Shown here piece by piece: positions 43,916 to 54,239 of a DNA stretch of 64,000 bases. A program made the translations under genes and the position numbers. The notes under the pieces are model-generated. The model was given only the letters and a program-made list of their open reading frames with translations, made no database searches and was not told the origin of the DNA. The DNA comes from Cherax quadricarinatus (Eukaryota; Arthropoda; Malacostraca; Decapoda; Parastacidae), in assembly GCF_038502225.1 (NCBI RefSeq), contig NC_091311.1, positions 30,525,236-30,589,235 of the forward strand, written 5' to 3'. The number at the start of each line of letters is the position of its first letter. The stretch's first letter is position 1.

Positions 43916-45026
43916 CAAAGTAAAAGTGCGTATTTAACTTCGTAATATGTAAAATTGTGAGTAGTGGATGTAAGCGATGTGGTGACTTTCTGATGCATGT
44001 GTCCCCTTATTAACTTTAATGAACTAAAAGGGTTAAAACGAGAAAAATTGGGGGTTATGAGTGAAAATTGTGAGGTGTTGGTTGGAGTGTGAGGGTTCGG
44101 GAGGGTGGGTAAAAGGGTAGACAAGATTCAACCTGTGTGCGCGGTCATCACGTGACGTCACTGACATAGGGGGCGACCTGATTCAACCTGTGTGCGCGTG
44201 GTCCTTTTTAGTTCATTTAACTTAATGAGAGGAATACTGACCGCCGAGTAAACGCTTTTTTTTAGTTCATTTTAACTTAATGAGAGGAAACTTTTAGTTC
44301 ATTTGACTTAATGAGAGGAAACTTTTAGTTCATTTTAAAATAATAAGGGGAAGATGTTTAGACCTGTAGTAAGCATGCCCCATAGGAGGAGTTCATTTGA
44401 ATGCTTACCCCCAGAGGGGAGGAAACCAAAAAACCTTGATCCAAGGAATTTCGAAACCCCCATAGGGGGGAATCCAAAAACTTGGTAATATTGAGAAATT
44501 TTTGGGATTGGGGGGTGGGGTGGAAGGAGGGACAATCCAAAAAACCTTGATCCAAGGAGATGGAGAATTTCGAAAACCCCATAGGGAGGATCCAAAAAAC
44601 TTGATCTAAGGAGATGGAGAATTTCGAAAACCCTATAGGGGAGGAATCCAAAAACTTGTATCATCGAGAAATTTTTGGGTTGGGGGGTGAAAGTGGGAGG
44701 GGGATCCGAGGAGATGGAGAAATTCAAAACCCCCAGAGGGGGGAATCCAAAAAACTTGATCCGAGGAAGTAGAGTCTTTGTATTATCGAGTGAAAAAAAT
44801 TGGGATGGTGGGGGTGAAAGGAGGGGTACCCAAAAAAAAACCTTGATCCGAGGAATTGGAGAATTTCGAAAACCCCATAGGGGGGAATGCAAAAACTTGT
44901 AATATCGAGAAATTTTGGGATGGGGGTGAAAGTGAGAGGGGGAACCTTAAAAACTTGATCCGAGGAGATGGAGAGCACAAGAAAATGAAATTCAAAAAAA
45001 AAATTCGACAAAAATCGGAAAAAAAT

Positions 45027-45265
45027 TCGAGGCGCGGGGGCGATCCGGACGACGCTGCAGAAGGCGCAGCAGAAGGCGCGAAGGGGCGCGGGCGGGCGCG
45101 CGGGGTGGGGCGGGGCGCTCGGGGCGGCGGGGCGGGGCGCGCGGGTGCGCGGGCGCGCGGGGCGGCGGGGCGGGGCGCGCGGGTGCGCGGGCGCGCGGCG
45201 CGACGGCGGGGTCGCAAGGCGGGGGGTCGTGGGGGGTGGGGGTATTGGTTGGGGGGTCAAGGGTG
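45027..45265. repeat. Very GC-rich block (right arm)
   Basis: Mirror of 32220-32460, including the 39-bp tandem duplication. Confidence 0.9.
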
Positions 45266-45451
45266 AGGTAGTCTCGAGGGCGAGGTCATGGTCAAAAACC
45301 GGAAGTAACACCTAGGTGTGAAAAGGTGACCCTCCAGCTGCTGGTCCTAGACCGGAAGGGATGCCCCAGAGGTGGCCTAAACCGGAAGGGATGCCCCAGT
45401 GAAAAGGCCCAAACCGGAAGGGATGCTCCAGAAGAAAACTTCACTACTTAT

Positions 45452-45452
45452 A

Positions 45453-45503
<51 letters not shown>
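45452..45503. repeat. (TA)n at right boundary of the palindrome
   Basis: TA repeats directly follow the last paired base (45446-45451). They are shorter than the left block and followed by TTTATTTATTTATAATATG, which has no counterpart on the left. Confidence 0.9.
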
Positions 45504-45508
<5 letters not shown>

Positions 45509-45539
45509 TTATTTATAATATGTACGTATATATATATGA

Positions 45540-46150
45540 GAGAGTTGTATCAGCTCTCTTTTAAGGGTGTGAAACATGTGGTTAAAGTTACAACAAGGAA
45601 AAAGCTTGCGGCAGTGGAGATGTCATGTCTGAGGGCAATGTGTGGTGTGAATATAATGTAGATAATTCGAAGTTTGGAAATTAGGAGATGCGGGATTACC
45701 GAAACTATTATCCAGAGGGCTGAGGAGGGGTTGTTGTGGTGGTTCAGACATACAGAGAGGTTGGAACAAAATAGAATGACTGAGTGTATAAATCTGTAGT
45801 GGAGGGAAGACGGGGTAAGGGTCGGCCTAGGAAAGGTTGGAGGGAGGGGGAAAAGGAGGTTTTGTTTGCGGCTTCCAGCAAGAATGCGTGAGCGTGTTAG
45901 ATGGGAGCGAATGGAGACAAATGGTTTTTAGGGCTGTTGGAGTGTGAGCAAGGTAACATTTATGAAGGGATTCAAGGAAACCGGCACACTGGACTTGAAC
46001 CCTAGTGATGGGAAGTACAGTGTCCGCTCTCTGAAGGAGGGGTGTTAATGTTGCAGTTTTATAACTGTAGTGTAAGCATACCTCTGGCAAGACAGTGAGA
46101 AAGTGAATGATGAAAGTTTTTCTTTCTCGAGCCACCTTGCCTTGGTTAAT
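45540..46150 (+). pseudogene. LINE group C, C-terminal region and 3' end
   Basis: Frames read TTRKKLAAVEMSCLRAMCGV (45588-45650) and LLWWFRHTERLEQNRMTE (45732-45785), then GKGRPRKGW-like text, typical of LINE ORF2 C-termini (AVEM...CLR...WFGHVERM). It is broken by stops. The 3' part contains AAGGAGGGGTGTTAATGTTG, CCTCTGGCAAGACAGTGAGA and TTTCTCGAGCCACCTTGCCT, ending in TAATAATAAA and a TA array. Confidence 0.75.
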
Positions 46151-46151
46151 A

Positions 46152-46156
<5 letters not shown>

Positions 46157-46206
<50 letters not shown>

Positions 46207-46233
46207 TATATATATATATATATATACATATAT
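46157..46233. repeat. (TA)n microsatellite
   Basis: TA repeats lie between LINE C and the inverted SINE partner. Confidence 0.95.
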
Positions 46234-46239
46234 TATATA

Positions 46240-46560
46240 TTTCAACAAATCGAACGTATTCCACCAAGGCAGGGTGGCCCAAAAAGAAAAACGAAAGTTC
46301 CTCCTTTTAAATTTAGTAATTTATACGGGAGAAGGGGTTACTAGCCCCTTGCTCCCGGCATTTTAGTCGCCTCTTAAACACGCATGGCTTACGGAGGAAG
46401 AATTCTGTTCCACTTCCCCATGGAGATAAATAAACAAGAACAAGAACTAGAAAGAAAATAGAAGAAAACCCAGAGGGGTGTGTATATATATGCTTGTACA
46501 TGTATGTGTAGTGTGACCTAAGTGTAAGTAGAAGCAGCAAGACGTACCTGACATCTTGCA
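46240..46560 (-). repeat. SINE-like element sharing the LINE C 3' tail
   Basis: On minus it ends TTTTTCTTTTTGGGCCACCC and TGCCTTGGTGGAATACG, the same terminus as LINE C. The body (GTTTAAGAGGCGACTAAAAT, GCCGGGAGCAAGGGGC) matches 16130-16405. No coding potential is present. Confidence 0.65.
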
Positions 46561-46763
46561 TGTTTATGAGACAGAGAAAAAGACACCAGCAATCCTACCA
46601 TTATGTAAAACAATTACAGGCTTTCGTTTTACACTCATTTGGCAGGACGGTAGTACCTCCCTGGGCGGTTGCTGTCTACACATCGGCCTTCTGGGTTGAT
46701 CAGTGCTCAAGTTGTCTAGTCTCTACATCTCACTGTGTACTCTTCGTATTCAGGTCCTTTCGA

Positions 46764-46764
<1 letters not shown>

Positions 46765-46823
<59 letters not shown>

Positions 46824-47230
46824 GTGTGTGTGTGTGTAGGTGTGTGTGTGTAGGTGTGTGTGTGTAGGTGTGTGTGTGTAGGTGTGTGTGTGTAGGTGTG
46901 TGTGTGTAGGGGTGTGTGTGTAGGGGTGTGTGTGTAGGGGTGTGTGTGTAGGGGTGTGTGTGTAGGGGTGTGTGTGTTGGGGTGTGTGTGTAGGGGTGTG
47001 TGTGTAGGTGTGTGTGTGTAGGGGTGTGTGTGTAGGGGTGTGTGTGTAGGGGTGTGTGTGTAGGGGTGTGTGTGTAGGGGTGTGTGTGTAGGGGTGTGTG
47101 TGTAGGGGTGTGTGTGTAGGTGTGTGTGTAGGTGTGTGTGTAGGTGTGTGTGTAGGTGTGTGTGTAGGTGTGTGTGTAGGTGTGTGTGTGTGTATGTGTG
47201 TGTGTATGTGTGTGTGTATGTGTGTGTGTA

Positions 47231-47262
<32 letters not shown>

Positions 47263-47330
47263 TGTGTATGTGTGTGTGTATGTGTGTGTGTAGGTGTGTG
47301 TGTAGGTGTGTGTGTGTGTGTAGGTGTGTA
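46765..47330. repeat. (GT)n with GTGTGTGTGTAGG minisatellite
   Basis: Pure GT changes into about 13-14 bp units GTGTGTGTGTAGG(G) and then GTGTGTATG units. Frames such as HTHLHTHLH (216 codons, minus) are artefacts. Confidence 0.95.
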
Positions 47331-47500
47331 CTCACTGGGTAGTGTTTGCGGGGGTCGAGATTCAGCTCCTGGCCCCGCATTCTAGACTAATTTGATCGGC
47401 ATCACTGACTACTGGCTTCTTGTGGACTTATTATATCTGTTCTTGAAGCTGTGTATTGAGTGTACCGCCACAATGCCTGAGCCAAGTCATTCCGCTTTTG
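47331..47500 (-). mobile_element. LINE group B fragment between GT arrays
   Basis: GGGGTCGAGATTCAGCTCCT and GGCCCCGCATTCTAG are the inverted 3' end, and TGGCTTCTTGTGGACTTATT and the GTGTATTGAGTGTACCGCC region match a degenerate ORF2 end. It is flanked on both sides by GT repeats. Confidence 0.75.
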
Positions 47501-47858
47501 TGTGTATGTGTAGGTGTGTGTGTGTGTAGGTGTGTGTGTGTGTAGGTGTGTGTGTGTAGGTGTGTGTGTGTGTAGGTGTGTGTGTGTGTAGGTGTGTGTG
47601 TAGGTGTGTGTGTAGGTGTGTGTGTGTGTAGGTGTGTGTGTAGGTATGTGTAGGTGTGTGTGTAGGTGTGTGTGTAGGCGTGTGTGTAGGTGTGTGTGTA
47701 GGCGTGTGTGTAGGTGTGTGTGTAGGTGTGTGTGTAGGTGTGTGTGTAGGTGTGTGTGTAGGTGTGTGTGTAGGTGTGTGTGTAGGTGTGTGTGTAGGTG
47801 TGCGTGTAGGTGTGTGTGTAGGTGTATGTGTAGGTGTGTGTGTAGGTGTGTGTGTGTA
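47501..47858. repeat. (GT)n-GTAGG minisatellite
   Basis: Units GTGTGTGTAGGT (12 bp) repeat about 20 times and end at the LINE B 3' terminus TACTCACCTATTTG. Confidence 0.95.
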
Positions 47859-49226
47859 CTCACCTATTTGTACTCACCTATTTGTGGTTGCAGGGGTCGA
47901 GTCATAGCTCCTGGCTCCGCCTCTTCGCTGATTGCTACTAGGTCCTCTCTCTCCCTGCTCCATGAGCTTTATCATACCTCGCCTTAAAACTATGTATGGT
48001 TCCCGCCTCCACTACTTCACTTTCTAGGCTATTCCACGGCTTGACTACTCTATGACTGAAGAAATACTTCCTAACATCCCTTTGATTCATCTGAGTCTTC
48101 AACTTCCAATTGTGACCTCTTGTGTCTGTGTCCCATCTCTGGAACATCCCGTCTTTGTCCACCTCGTCTATTCCGCGCAGTATTTTATATGTCGTTATCA
48201 TGTCTCCCCTGACCCTCCTGGCCTCCAGTGTCGTCAGGCCGATTTCCCTCAACCTTTCTTCGTAGGACAATCCCCGTAGCTCTGGCACTAGTCTTGTTGC
48301 AAACCTTTGCACTTTCTCTAATTTCTTGACGTGCTTGACTAGGTGTGGATTCCAAACTGGTGCTGCATACTCCAGTATGGGCCTGACGTAAATGGTATAC
48401 AGAGTCTTGAACGACTCCTTACTGAGGTATCGGAACGCTATCCGTAGGTTTGCCAGGCGCCCGTATGCTGCAGCAGTTATCTGATTGATGTGCGCCTCAG
48501 GAGATATGCTCGGTGTTATACTCACCCCCAGATCTTTTTCCTTGAGTGAGGTTTGCAGACTTTGGCAGTCTAAACTATATTGTGTCTGCGGTCTTCTTTG
48601 CCCTTCCCCAATCTTCATGACTTTGCATTTGGCGGGGTTAAACTCAAGGAGCCAGTTGCTGGACCAGGCTTGTAGCCTGTCCAGGTCTCTTTGTAGTCCT
48701 GCCTGATCCTCATCCGATTTGATTCTTCTCATTAACTTCACATCGTCCGCAAACAAGGACACTTCTGAGTCTATCCCTTCCGTTATGTCATTCACATATA
48801 CCAAGAACAGCACAGGTCCTAGGACTGACCCCTGTGGAACCCCGGTTGTCACAGGCGCCCACTTTGGCACCTCGTCACGTACCATGACTCGTTGTTGCCT
48901 CCCTGTAAGGTATTCTCTTATCCATTGCAGTGCCTTTCCTGTTATGTGTGCCTGATACTCTAGCTTCTGCAGTAACCTCTTGTGAGGAACTGTGTCGAAG
49001 GCCTTCTTGCAGTCCAAAAAAATGCAGTCGATCCACCCCTCTCTCTCTTGTCTTACTTCTGTCACATTGTCATAAAACTCTAATAGGTTTGTGACACAGG
49101 ATTTTCCCTCCCTGAAACCATGCTGGTTGTCAATTATACACTTGTTTCTTTCCAGGTGCCCCACCACTCTCCTGATGATCTTCTCCATGACCTTGCATAC
49201 TATACACGTTAGTGATACAGGTCTGT

Positions 49227-49233
<7 letters not shown>
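47859..49233 (-). mobile_element. LINE group B, best-preserved copy (5'-truncated)
   Basis: It runs from a (CA)n junction at 49231 to the 3' end at 47859. On minus, the 3' untranslated part reads GGCGGAGCCAGGAGCTATGA, CTCGACCCCTGCAACCACAA, then two copies of ATAGGTGAGTACA before GT/CA repeats. The element lacks its endonuclease and the start of the reverse transcriptase, so it cannot be autonomous. Confidence 0.9.
47938..49233 (-). CDS. Partial LINE group B reverse transcriptase, open frame
   Basis: From 49233 to the TAG at 47938-47940 the frame is uninterrupted for about 430 residues. The in-frame ATG at 49326 lies upstream, so the HTHTHT prefix comes from the microsatellite and not from the gene. 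Counting from that Met, motifs are LNYRPVSLT (32-40), QHGFREGKSC (68-77), FLDCKKAFDTVPH (103-115, catalytic Asp105), GVPQGSVLGPVLFLVYVND (162-180) and LFADDVKLM (191-199, catalytic Asp194-Asp195). The C-terminal connector follows: EYAAPVWNPHLVKHVKKLEK, then SYEERLREIGLTTLEARR and WNSLESEVVEAGTIHSFK. The palm is intact and the N-terminal fingers and endonuclease are missing. It is likely a recently inserted, dead-on-arrival copy. Confidence 0.85.

Positions 49234-49297
<64 letters not shown>
49231..49297. repeat. (GT)n at LINE B 5' junction
   Basis: The run begins exactly where LINE B homology stops, at the same codon position as in the 25785 copy. Confidence 0.95.
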
Positions 49298-49300
<3 letters not shown>

Positions 49301-51000
49301 TGGTGTTTCAGTTTGGATGTGTGCATGTTGTCTGGTACTTACAGCTCTTTGCCAACCAGCAATCAGGGATGCTCTTCCCTGTCACTCTGTCATGAAGGCC
49401 ACTTTGCCAGACTGGTTTATAATGATTGAGGGGAGGACTTGGATTGTTAAAGATATGTATTTATGGTTGTGGCATAAATTGGAAGGCACGAATAATTATG
49501 GTGATGATGGTGGAGGTGATGGTAGTGGGTAGAGATTGTTTATAGTGCTGATTGTTCTTGCATCTGTGAGATGCTTGAAGTGGCGGCTGCGGAACTGGTG
49601 GCGGTGTTGCTTTTGGTGTTAATACTAGATGACGGTGGTGGTGGTTGGCTCTGCTAGGGACATTTTATTCATAGACTTGTTGACACTTTAATATACATGT
49701 AACTAATTTCTTTCACTGGGCCTATTTTGCACTTTCTTTTATAACTTTCACTCGAGTACGTTATGGGAGTATGTAGATTGGAGGCATGGCGCTCAAAGTC
49801 TCGTCCGTGTATATATTATTAGGCATCTCTTCCTCGTTACAGGGAATACAGTCCAAGAACTTTAAGACGTTTCCAGCAATTTAAACTATTTATTGATTCT
49901 ATGCGATCTTCGGACATATTCCAACGCTGATATCTCTCCTGCAATGACTAGATAAGACAACACCAAACATATCCTAGATATTATATATTCTAGTGAAAAC
50001 TTTTGTGCTACTGTACCACTTGCAGTGTTGGTAATGGGAGTGATGTTGGTTATGGTTGTTTTGGCGCTGTCTATGTAATAGTAACATCTCGCAATTTGCA
50101 TTATACTTGCTACACTTGTTCACCCAATAATGTTACACATCGGTCTCATCCAGGCGGAAGGAGAGTGATGGCAGTCAACTTTAGAAAGGACTGGGCTTTG
50201 GAATGAGCTGAGTAACGATCATAGTTCTTTGCCGGCAAATTCATCGGTGTAAAATCATATCTTCACCTTATATTCACTGATACATCTTGTGGCTGAGTCA
50301 CTTTAATTCTAGTTTTATTTGAATCAGAAAAGTCTTGTAAATTTGCTTAGACTGGATTTGAAAAATATGTAGAATTTATTGTGTGTGTGCATTCTCAACA
50401 GAACAACAAACAACAGCATACTTGACACTTGTCTCACACATGTATCACACATCACAAATAACATTTGAAAGATAAACGAAGAGTGGAATTTCCAGCATAA
50501 AAGTTACGTAAATCCAGGCGACTGCAACTCACAGAAAATTATTCGATTATGAGAGATAAAAAGAAAAAATCCTAGGATCTTCTTCATGAGTTAAATAAAA
50601 GGAAATTGTAGATAGTGCTCAAAACATTGCTTCATTAATTCGTTGAGCTCAATGACTCAAAATTTTGAATTTGTGAGATAGTCGTAGAAACACAAGACGA
50701 GCCCAAAATTAACCCTAGTGACATAAGTATTTGTAATCAAGCCTAATTTTGTACAACAATAGTTAGAGGAAGACAGGAAAAAAAATAGACAAACTGAAAA
50801 GCTAGATGAGTCACAGGGATGTTTGGAGAGCAGCTGGAGAGCATCGAAAATAGGGAATGAGCGGGATGAAAAAAATGAGGCAATTTCTACAATACATGGT
50901 TTCAGAAGTAAATATATGAGAGCTCTGTAAACTAGAAGCCCACAACGCCAGTGTCCCTAATAAGCGGATCCACACACATCCACACAAAATATATATACAC
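49298..51000. other. Mostly unassigned; small LINE A remnant
   Basis: GTTACAGGGAATACAGTCCA, AGAACTTTAAGACGTTTCCA and GCAATTTAA (49837-49885, minus) matches the LINE A region at 27207-27262. A GGT/GAT-rich patch lies at 49495-49660. The remainder shows no gene. Confidence 0.5.
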
Positions 51001-51014
51001 ATGCATATATACAG

Positions 51015-51157
51015 GTGCGCGCGCCACACACACACACACACACACATACACACACACACATACACGAGCACTCGCACACGCACGCGCGCACACACATATA
51101 CACAGGAGCCAGGAGCTGTGAATGACCCCTGCTACCACAAAGGAGTACAAATAGGTG

Positions 51158-51194
<37 letters not shown>

Positions 51195-51246
51195 GGAGCT
51201 GTAAATTGACCCCTGCAATCACAAATAGGTGAATACAAATAGATGA

Positions 51247-51335
<89 letters not shown>

Positions 51336-51345
51336 ATACAAATAG
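51015..51345 (+). repeat. Cluster of LINE B 3' ends separated by (CA)n and (TA)n
   Basis: Three short 3' termini follow each other. The first is GAGCCAGGAGCTGTGAATGA with CCCCTGCTACCAC and AAATAGGTGAGTACACAC (51105-51165). The second is GTCAGGAGCTGTAAATTGAC with CCCTGCAATCAC and AATAGATGAGTGTATATA (51191-51250). The third is only ATACAAATAGGTGAGTAT (51336-51354). CA repeats, CA repeats and TA repeats lie between them. Confidence 0.8.
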
Positions 51346-51354
51346 GTGAGTATA

Positions 51355-51680
51355 CAAGATACTGCGGGGAATAGACAAGGTGGACAGAGATAGGATGTTC
51401 CAGAGAGGGGACACAGGGACAAGGGGTCACAACTGGAAGCAGAAGACTCAGACGAGTCACAGGGACGTTAGGAAGTATTTCTTCAGTCATAGAGTTGTCA
51501 GCAAGTGGAATAGCCTAGCAAGTGAAGTAGTGGAGGCAGGAACCATACATAGTTTTAAGAAGAGGTATGACAAAGCTCAGGAAGCAGAGAGAGAGAGGAT
51601 CCAGTAGCGATCAGTGAAGAGGCGGTGCCAGGAGCCGAGTCTCGACCCCTGCAACCACAATTAGGTGAATTAGGTGAGTA
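51355..51680 (+). pseudogene. LINE group B C-terminus and 3' end
   Basis: A short frame reads DRDRMFQRGDTGTRGHNWKQ, SHRDVRKYFFSHRVVSKWN, SLASEVVEAGTIHSFKKRYD to a stop at 51605. The 3' end ACCCCTGCAACCACAATTAG is followed by GTGAATTAGGTGAGTACAC and a long CA array. It starts abruptly beside the previous 3' terminus. Confidence 0.85.
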
Positions 51681-51782
51681 CACACACACACACAAACACA
51701 AACACACACACAAACACACACACAAACACACACTCACAAACACACACACACAAACACACACACACACACACAAACACAAAAC

Positions 51783-51817
<35 letters not shown>

Positions 51818-51995
51818 AACACAAACACACAAACACACAAAACACACACACACAAAACACACACACACAAAACACACGCACACAAAACACACACACACAA
51901 AACACACACACACAAAACACACACACACAAAACACACACACACAAAACACACACACACACACACACACAAAACACACACACACACACACACTATA
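51679..51995. repeat. (CA)n with CAAA(A) interruptions
   Basis: A 300-bp array of ACACACACACAAA units grows directly out of the LINE B tail. Later units settle into a 16-bp period, ACACACACACACAAAA. All long frames here are artefacts. Confidence 0.95.
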
Positions 51996-52639
51996 CTCAA
52001 GACTGAGGTAACATGCCGCAATAAATCATCCGCGGAATGCTATTAATTTATTTAATTGTGCAACATTTATTTCTGCATTTACCAGCGAGAGAGAGAAAAA
52101 ACGGCTCAAGACATTCTTGTCAATGTGGAGCTTCTTATTGGATAAAACCATTTTTAATCAGGAACTTAAATAATTAATCTCCTGATTACTTACTTCTAAA
52201 ATGTTAATTGGAATTGTTTTTTGGCGTTTGTTGTCAGAGCTTTCGACCGTTGGGGTGAGCATGGAATGCGGACCTGTGTGTACCTTTGTGTATTTAAACT
52301 TGCATTAACCGAGCTCAAGCACTTGGCCCTTCCTTTTTTTTTCATTTGCTTCCTATTATATATCTGTCAGAATAATTTTAGGAACAGTAAAATAATTTAA
52401 TTTCTCCATTTTCTTTTTTCACTTTCCCACCGCAGCTATGTACAAGTTTAATATCTCTGCGGCTATCTTGCTTGTTCATCCATCATCTGTCTCTAGGTTC
52501 TTGCCATCCAACACAAGAGTGGTGCAGGCTCGATACTCAGTTGGCTAATATCGAGTGAAAAAACTATATAATTGAACCAATCAGGCTAAACTAAAGTGAA
52601 GGCGAGAAAAATCTGATGAAAGTAATTGATAGGAGATAA

Positions 52640-52945
52640 TAACTTTCCAAGGTGATACATATTAAATGTAGGTGAATAAGTGAAACTCAATTAAGGTGGA
52701 TAAATGAAAATGAATAGAGGTAAGTGAAAATGAATAAAGATGCATAAATGAAGGTGAATAAATAGAAGTGAATAAGTGAAATTGAATAAAGGTGAATAAA
52801 TGAAGGTGAATAAGTGAAACTGAATAAAGGTGAATAAGTGGAATTGAATTATAGGTAAATAAATGAAATTGAATAAGGGTGAATAAGCGAACATGAATGA
52901 AGATGAATACATGAAGGTGAATAAATGAGAGCTGAGTAAATTGCA
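52640..52945. repeat. Degenerate 24-28 bp minisatellite
   Basis: GGTGAATAAGTGAAATTGAA and TAAA words recur about 11 times with changes, giving IHLHLFTFIQFH frames on minus. Confidence 0.85.
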
Positions 52946-52964
52946 ATAGTAGGGCAACCAAAAT

Positions 52965-53125
52965 TTTTATATTCTTGGGGGAGCGTTAAACCTGTAAGAA
53001 TTATACAGCTCCTGGAAAATATGAGGCAATTAGGGTTGATTCGAGGAAGGGAAGGGAAGCGGGAAACCCTAATTTCTCAGATCAAGAGCCATTCACCGGC
53101 ATCACCATTCCTTGAACTGAATCAA
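52965..53125 (+). repeat. SINE-like family E copy
   Basis: TTGGGGGAGCGTTAAACCTG, TAAGAATTATACAGCTCCTG and TCAGATCAAGAGCCATTCAC match the copy at 53235, about 75 percent by eye. Confidence 0.55.
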
Positions 53126-53234
53126 TATCGATAAAATATAGCGTTAATTCAGCATGACATTGTTTCTCTCTCACATACTGTTATGGACGCAGTACATGAA
53201 ACGAAAGGTTATGGCCTCACTCTAAATTTATGTG

Positions 53235-53400
53235 CATTATTATAATCATGGGGAAGCGCTAATCCCGTAAGATCATACAACGCCTGTGGGGGAGGGGATG
53301 GACGGTATTCAGGCTCAATTCAGGAAACCGGAACACATATCCAGTTCTCTAGATCAAGAGCCCCTCGCCAGCGTCAACGAACCTCCCTTGAGCGGAAATT
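53235..53400 (+). repeat. SINE-like family E copy, well preserved
   Basis: ATTATAATCATGGGGAAGCG, CTAATCCCGTAAGATCATAC, AACGCCTGTGGGGG and GATCAAGAGCCCCTCGCCAG show the family order. It is the reverse complement of 21060-21240. Confidence 0.65.
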
Positions 53401-54105
53401 TATGTGCAGTAATCCATCATGAAACACTTCCTTGAAAGCCGAAAAAAGGGAAGGGGGGTGAAATAAATGGAATTGTATTAGACTGATACATTTTTTCTCC
53501 GGAAGTTAATGGAAAAAGAGGTCCATTTTAAGGGGGGGGGGAATGGTATTTATAAATTCGCTAAAGGGATGCCCAAAGGATCGGCGCTAGCTCCAGTTAT
53601 GTTCTTAATAGTTACTCTTTGCCACAGGAAATAAGTAAATATTTTTTTTTTTGGCAAATAACACTATATTTTAAGATAAAATTGATAAATTATAAAATGT
53701 GGAAAAAAATAATTTGCAGTGGTAATGTGTGAAGACGTTCTGAGGACCCTTGAGAAGGATAAATTATGTAAGGACATCGTAAGAATATGAGAGAGAGAGA
53801 TCTTTGTAATTACGAACCAAAATTATCTTCCTTCGGGTTTGTAAGAGTTAACAGTGAGCAAAACATCCTCAGGATAAAAACTTGCTCTGTACACAGTCTC
53901 TTAACACACTTGACAGCAATATCTGTTAGTCAAATTAGCAGACAGCGACTAACTGTAAGAACGTTGACATACTAAGGAAGTTATTTATTGCATGTGTTGG
54001 ATTTAAACTGGAGTTATTTTACTTGTGGTGGTCACATATAAACATAAATAAAATAAGACAAAAGTGAGAGACATATAGCAACATCGATTGTAGGATGGAA
54101 AAGTA
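53401..54105. other. No recognisable feature
   Basis: A/T-rich sequence with homopolymers (G9 near 53535, T12 near 53643). A 62-codon frame at 53787-53975 has no motif. Confidence 0.4.
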
Positions 54106-54109
54106 GACA

Positions 54110-54230
54110 TGAATGCAATATAATGCGAGCCTTTATTGACAACGTTTCGCCCATACAGTGGACTTGATAAGGCTCACTGTGTGGGCGAAACGTTATCAGT
54201 AAAGGATCGCATTATACTGCATTTTGATCT
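54110..54230. repeat. Hammerhead-like repeat G variant arranged as foldback
   Basis: AATGCGAGCCTTTATTGACA and ACGTTTCGCCCATACAGTG are repeated inverted as CACTGTGTGGGCGAAACG and TTATCAGTAAAGGATCGCAT. On plus the order TTGATAA, extra G, GCTCAC-TGT-GTGGGC hairpin, GAAA, CGTT, CAGTAAAG follows the family plan with a mutated core. Confidence 0.65.
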
Positions 54231-54239
54231 AATTTTCCC

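Larger units (their letters stand above)
38758..45446 (-). repeat. Giant palindrome, right arm
   Basis: Reverse complement of 32041-38724 with matching sub-blocks: C-poor core 38758-40300, telomeric (TTAGG)n arrays at about 40303-40760 and 41115-41510, direct repeats near 41610-41680 and 43975-44045, 21-bp minisatellite 41780-43915, repeat block 44407-44985, GC-rich block 45027-45265 and CCGGAAGGGATGC repeats to 45443. Confidence 0.95.

Noticed and set aside
31964..45503. Pure assembly or strand-switch artefact as the sole explanation of the palindrome
   Set aside because: It is not excluded but not preferred. The arms contain substitutions as well as homopolymer differences, a distinct 33-bp loop exists, and flanks differ beyond sharply placed TA boundaries. 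Raw reads are needed to settle it.
46730..47863. Long open frames of His-Thr, Val-Cys or Leu-His repeats (up to 216 codons)
   Set aside because: They lie wholly in GT/CA minisatellites. All frames and both strands stay open, so the length carries no coding signal. The same applies at 4709-5083, 17360-17849 and 51555-52011.
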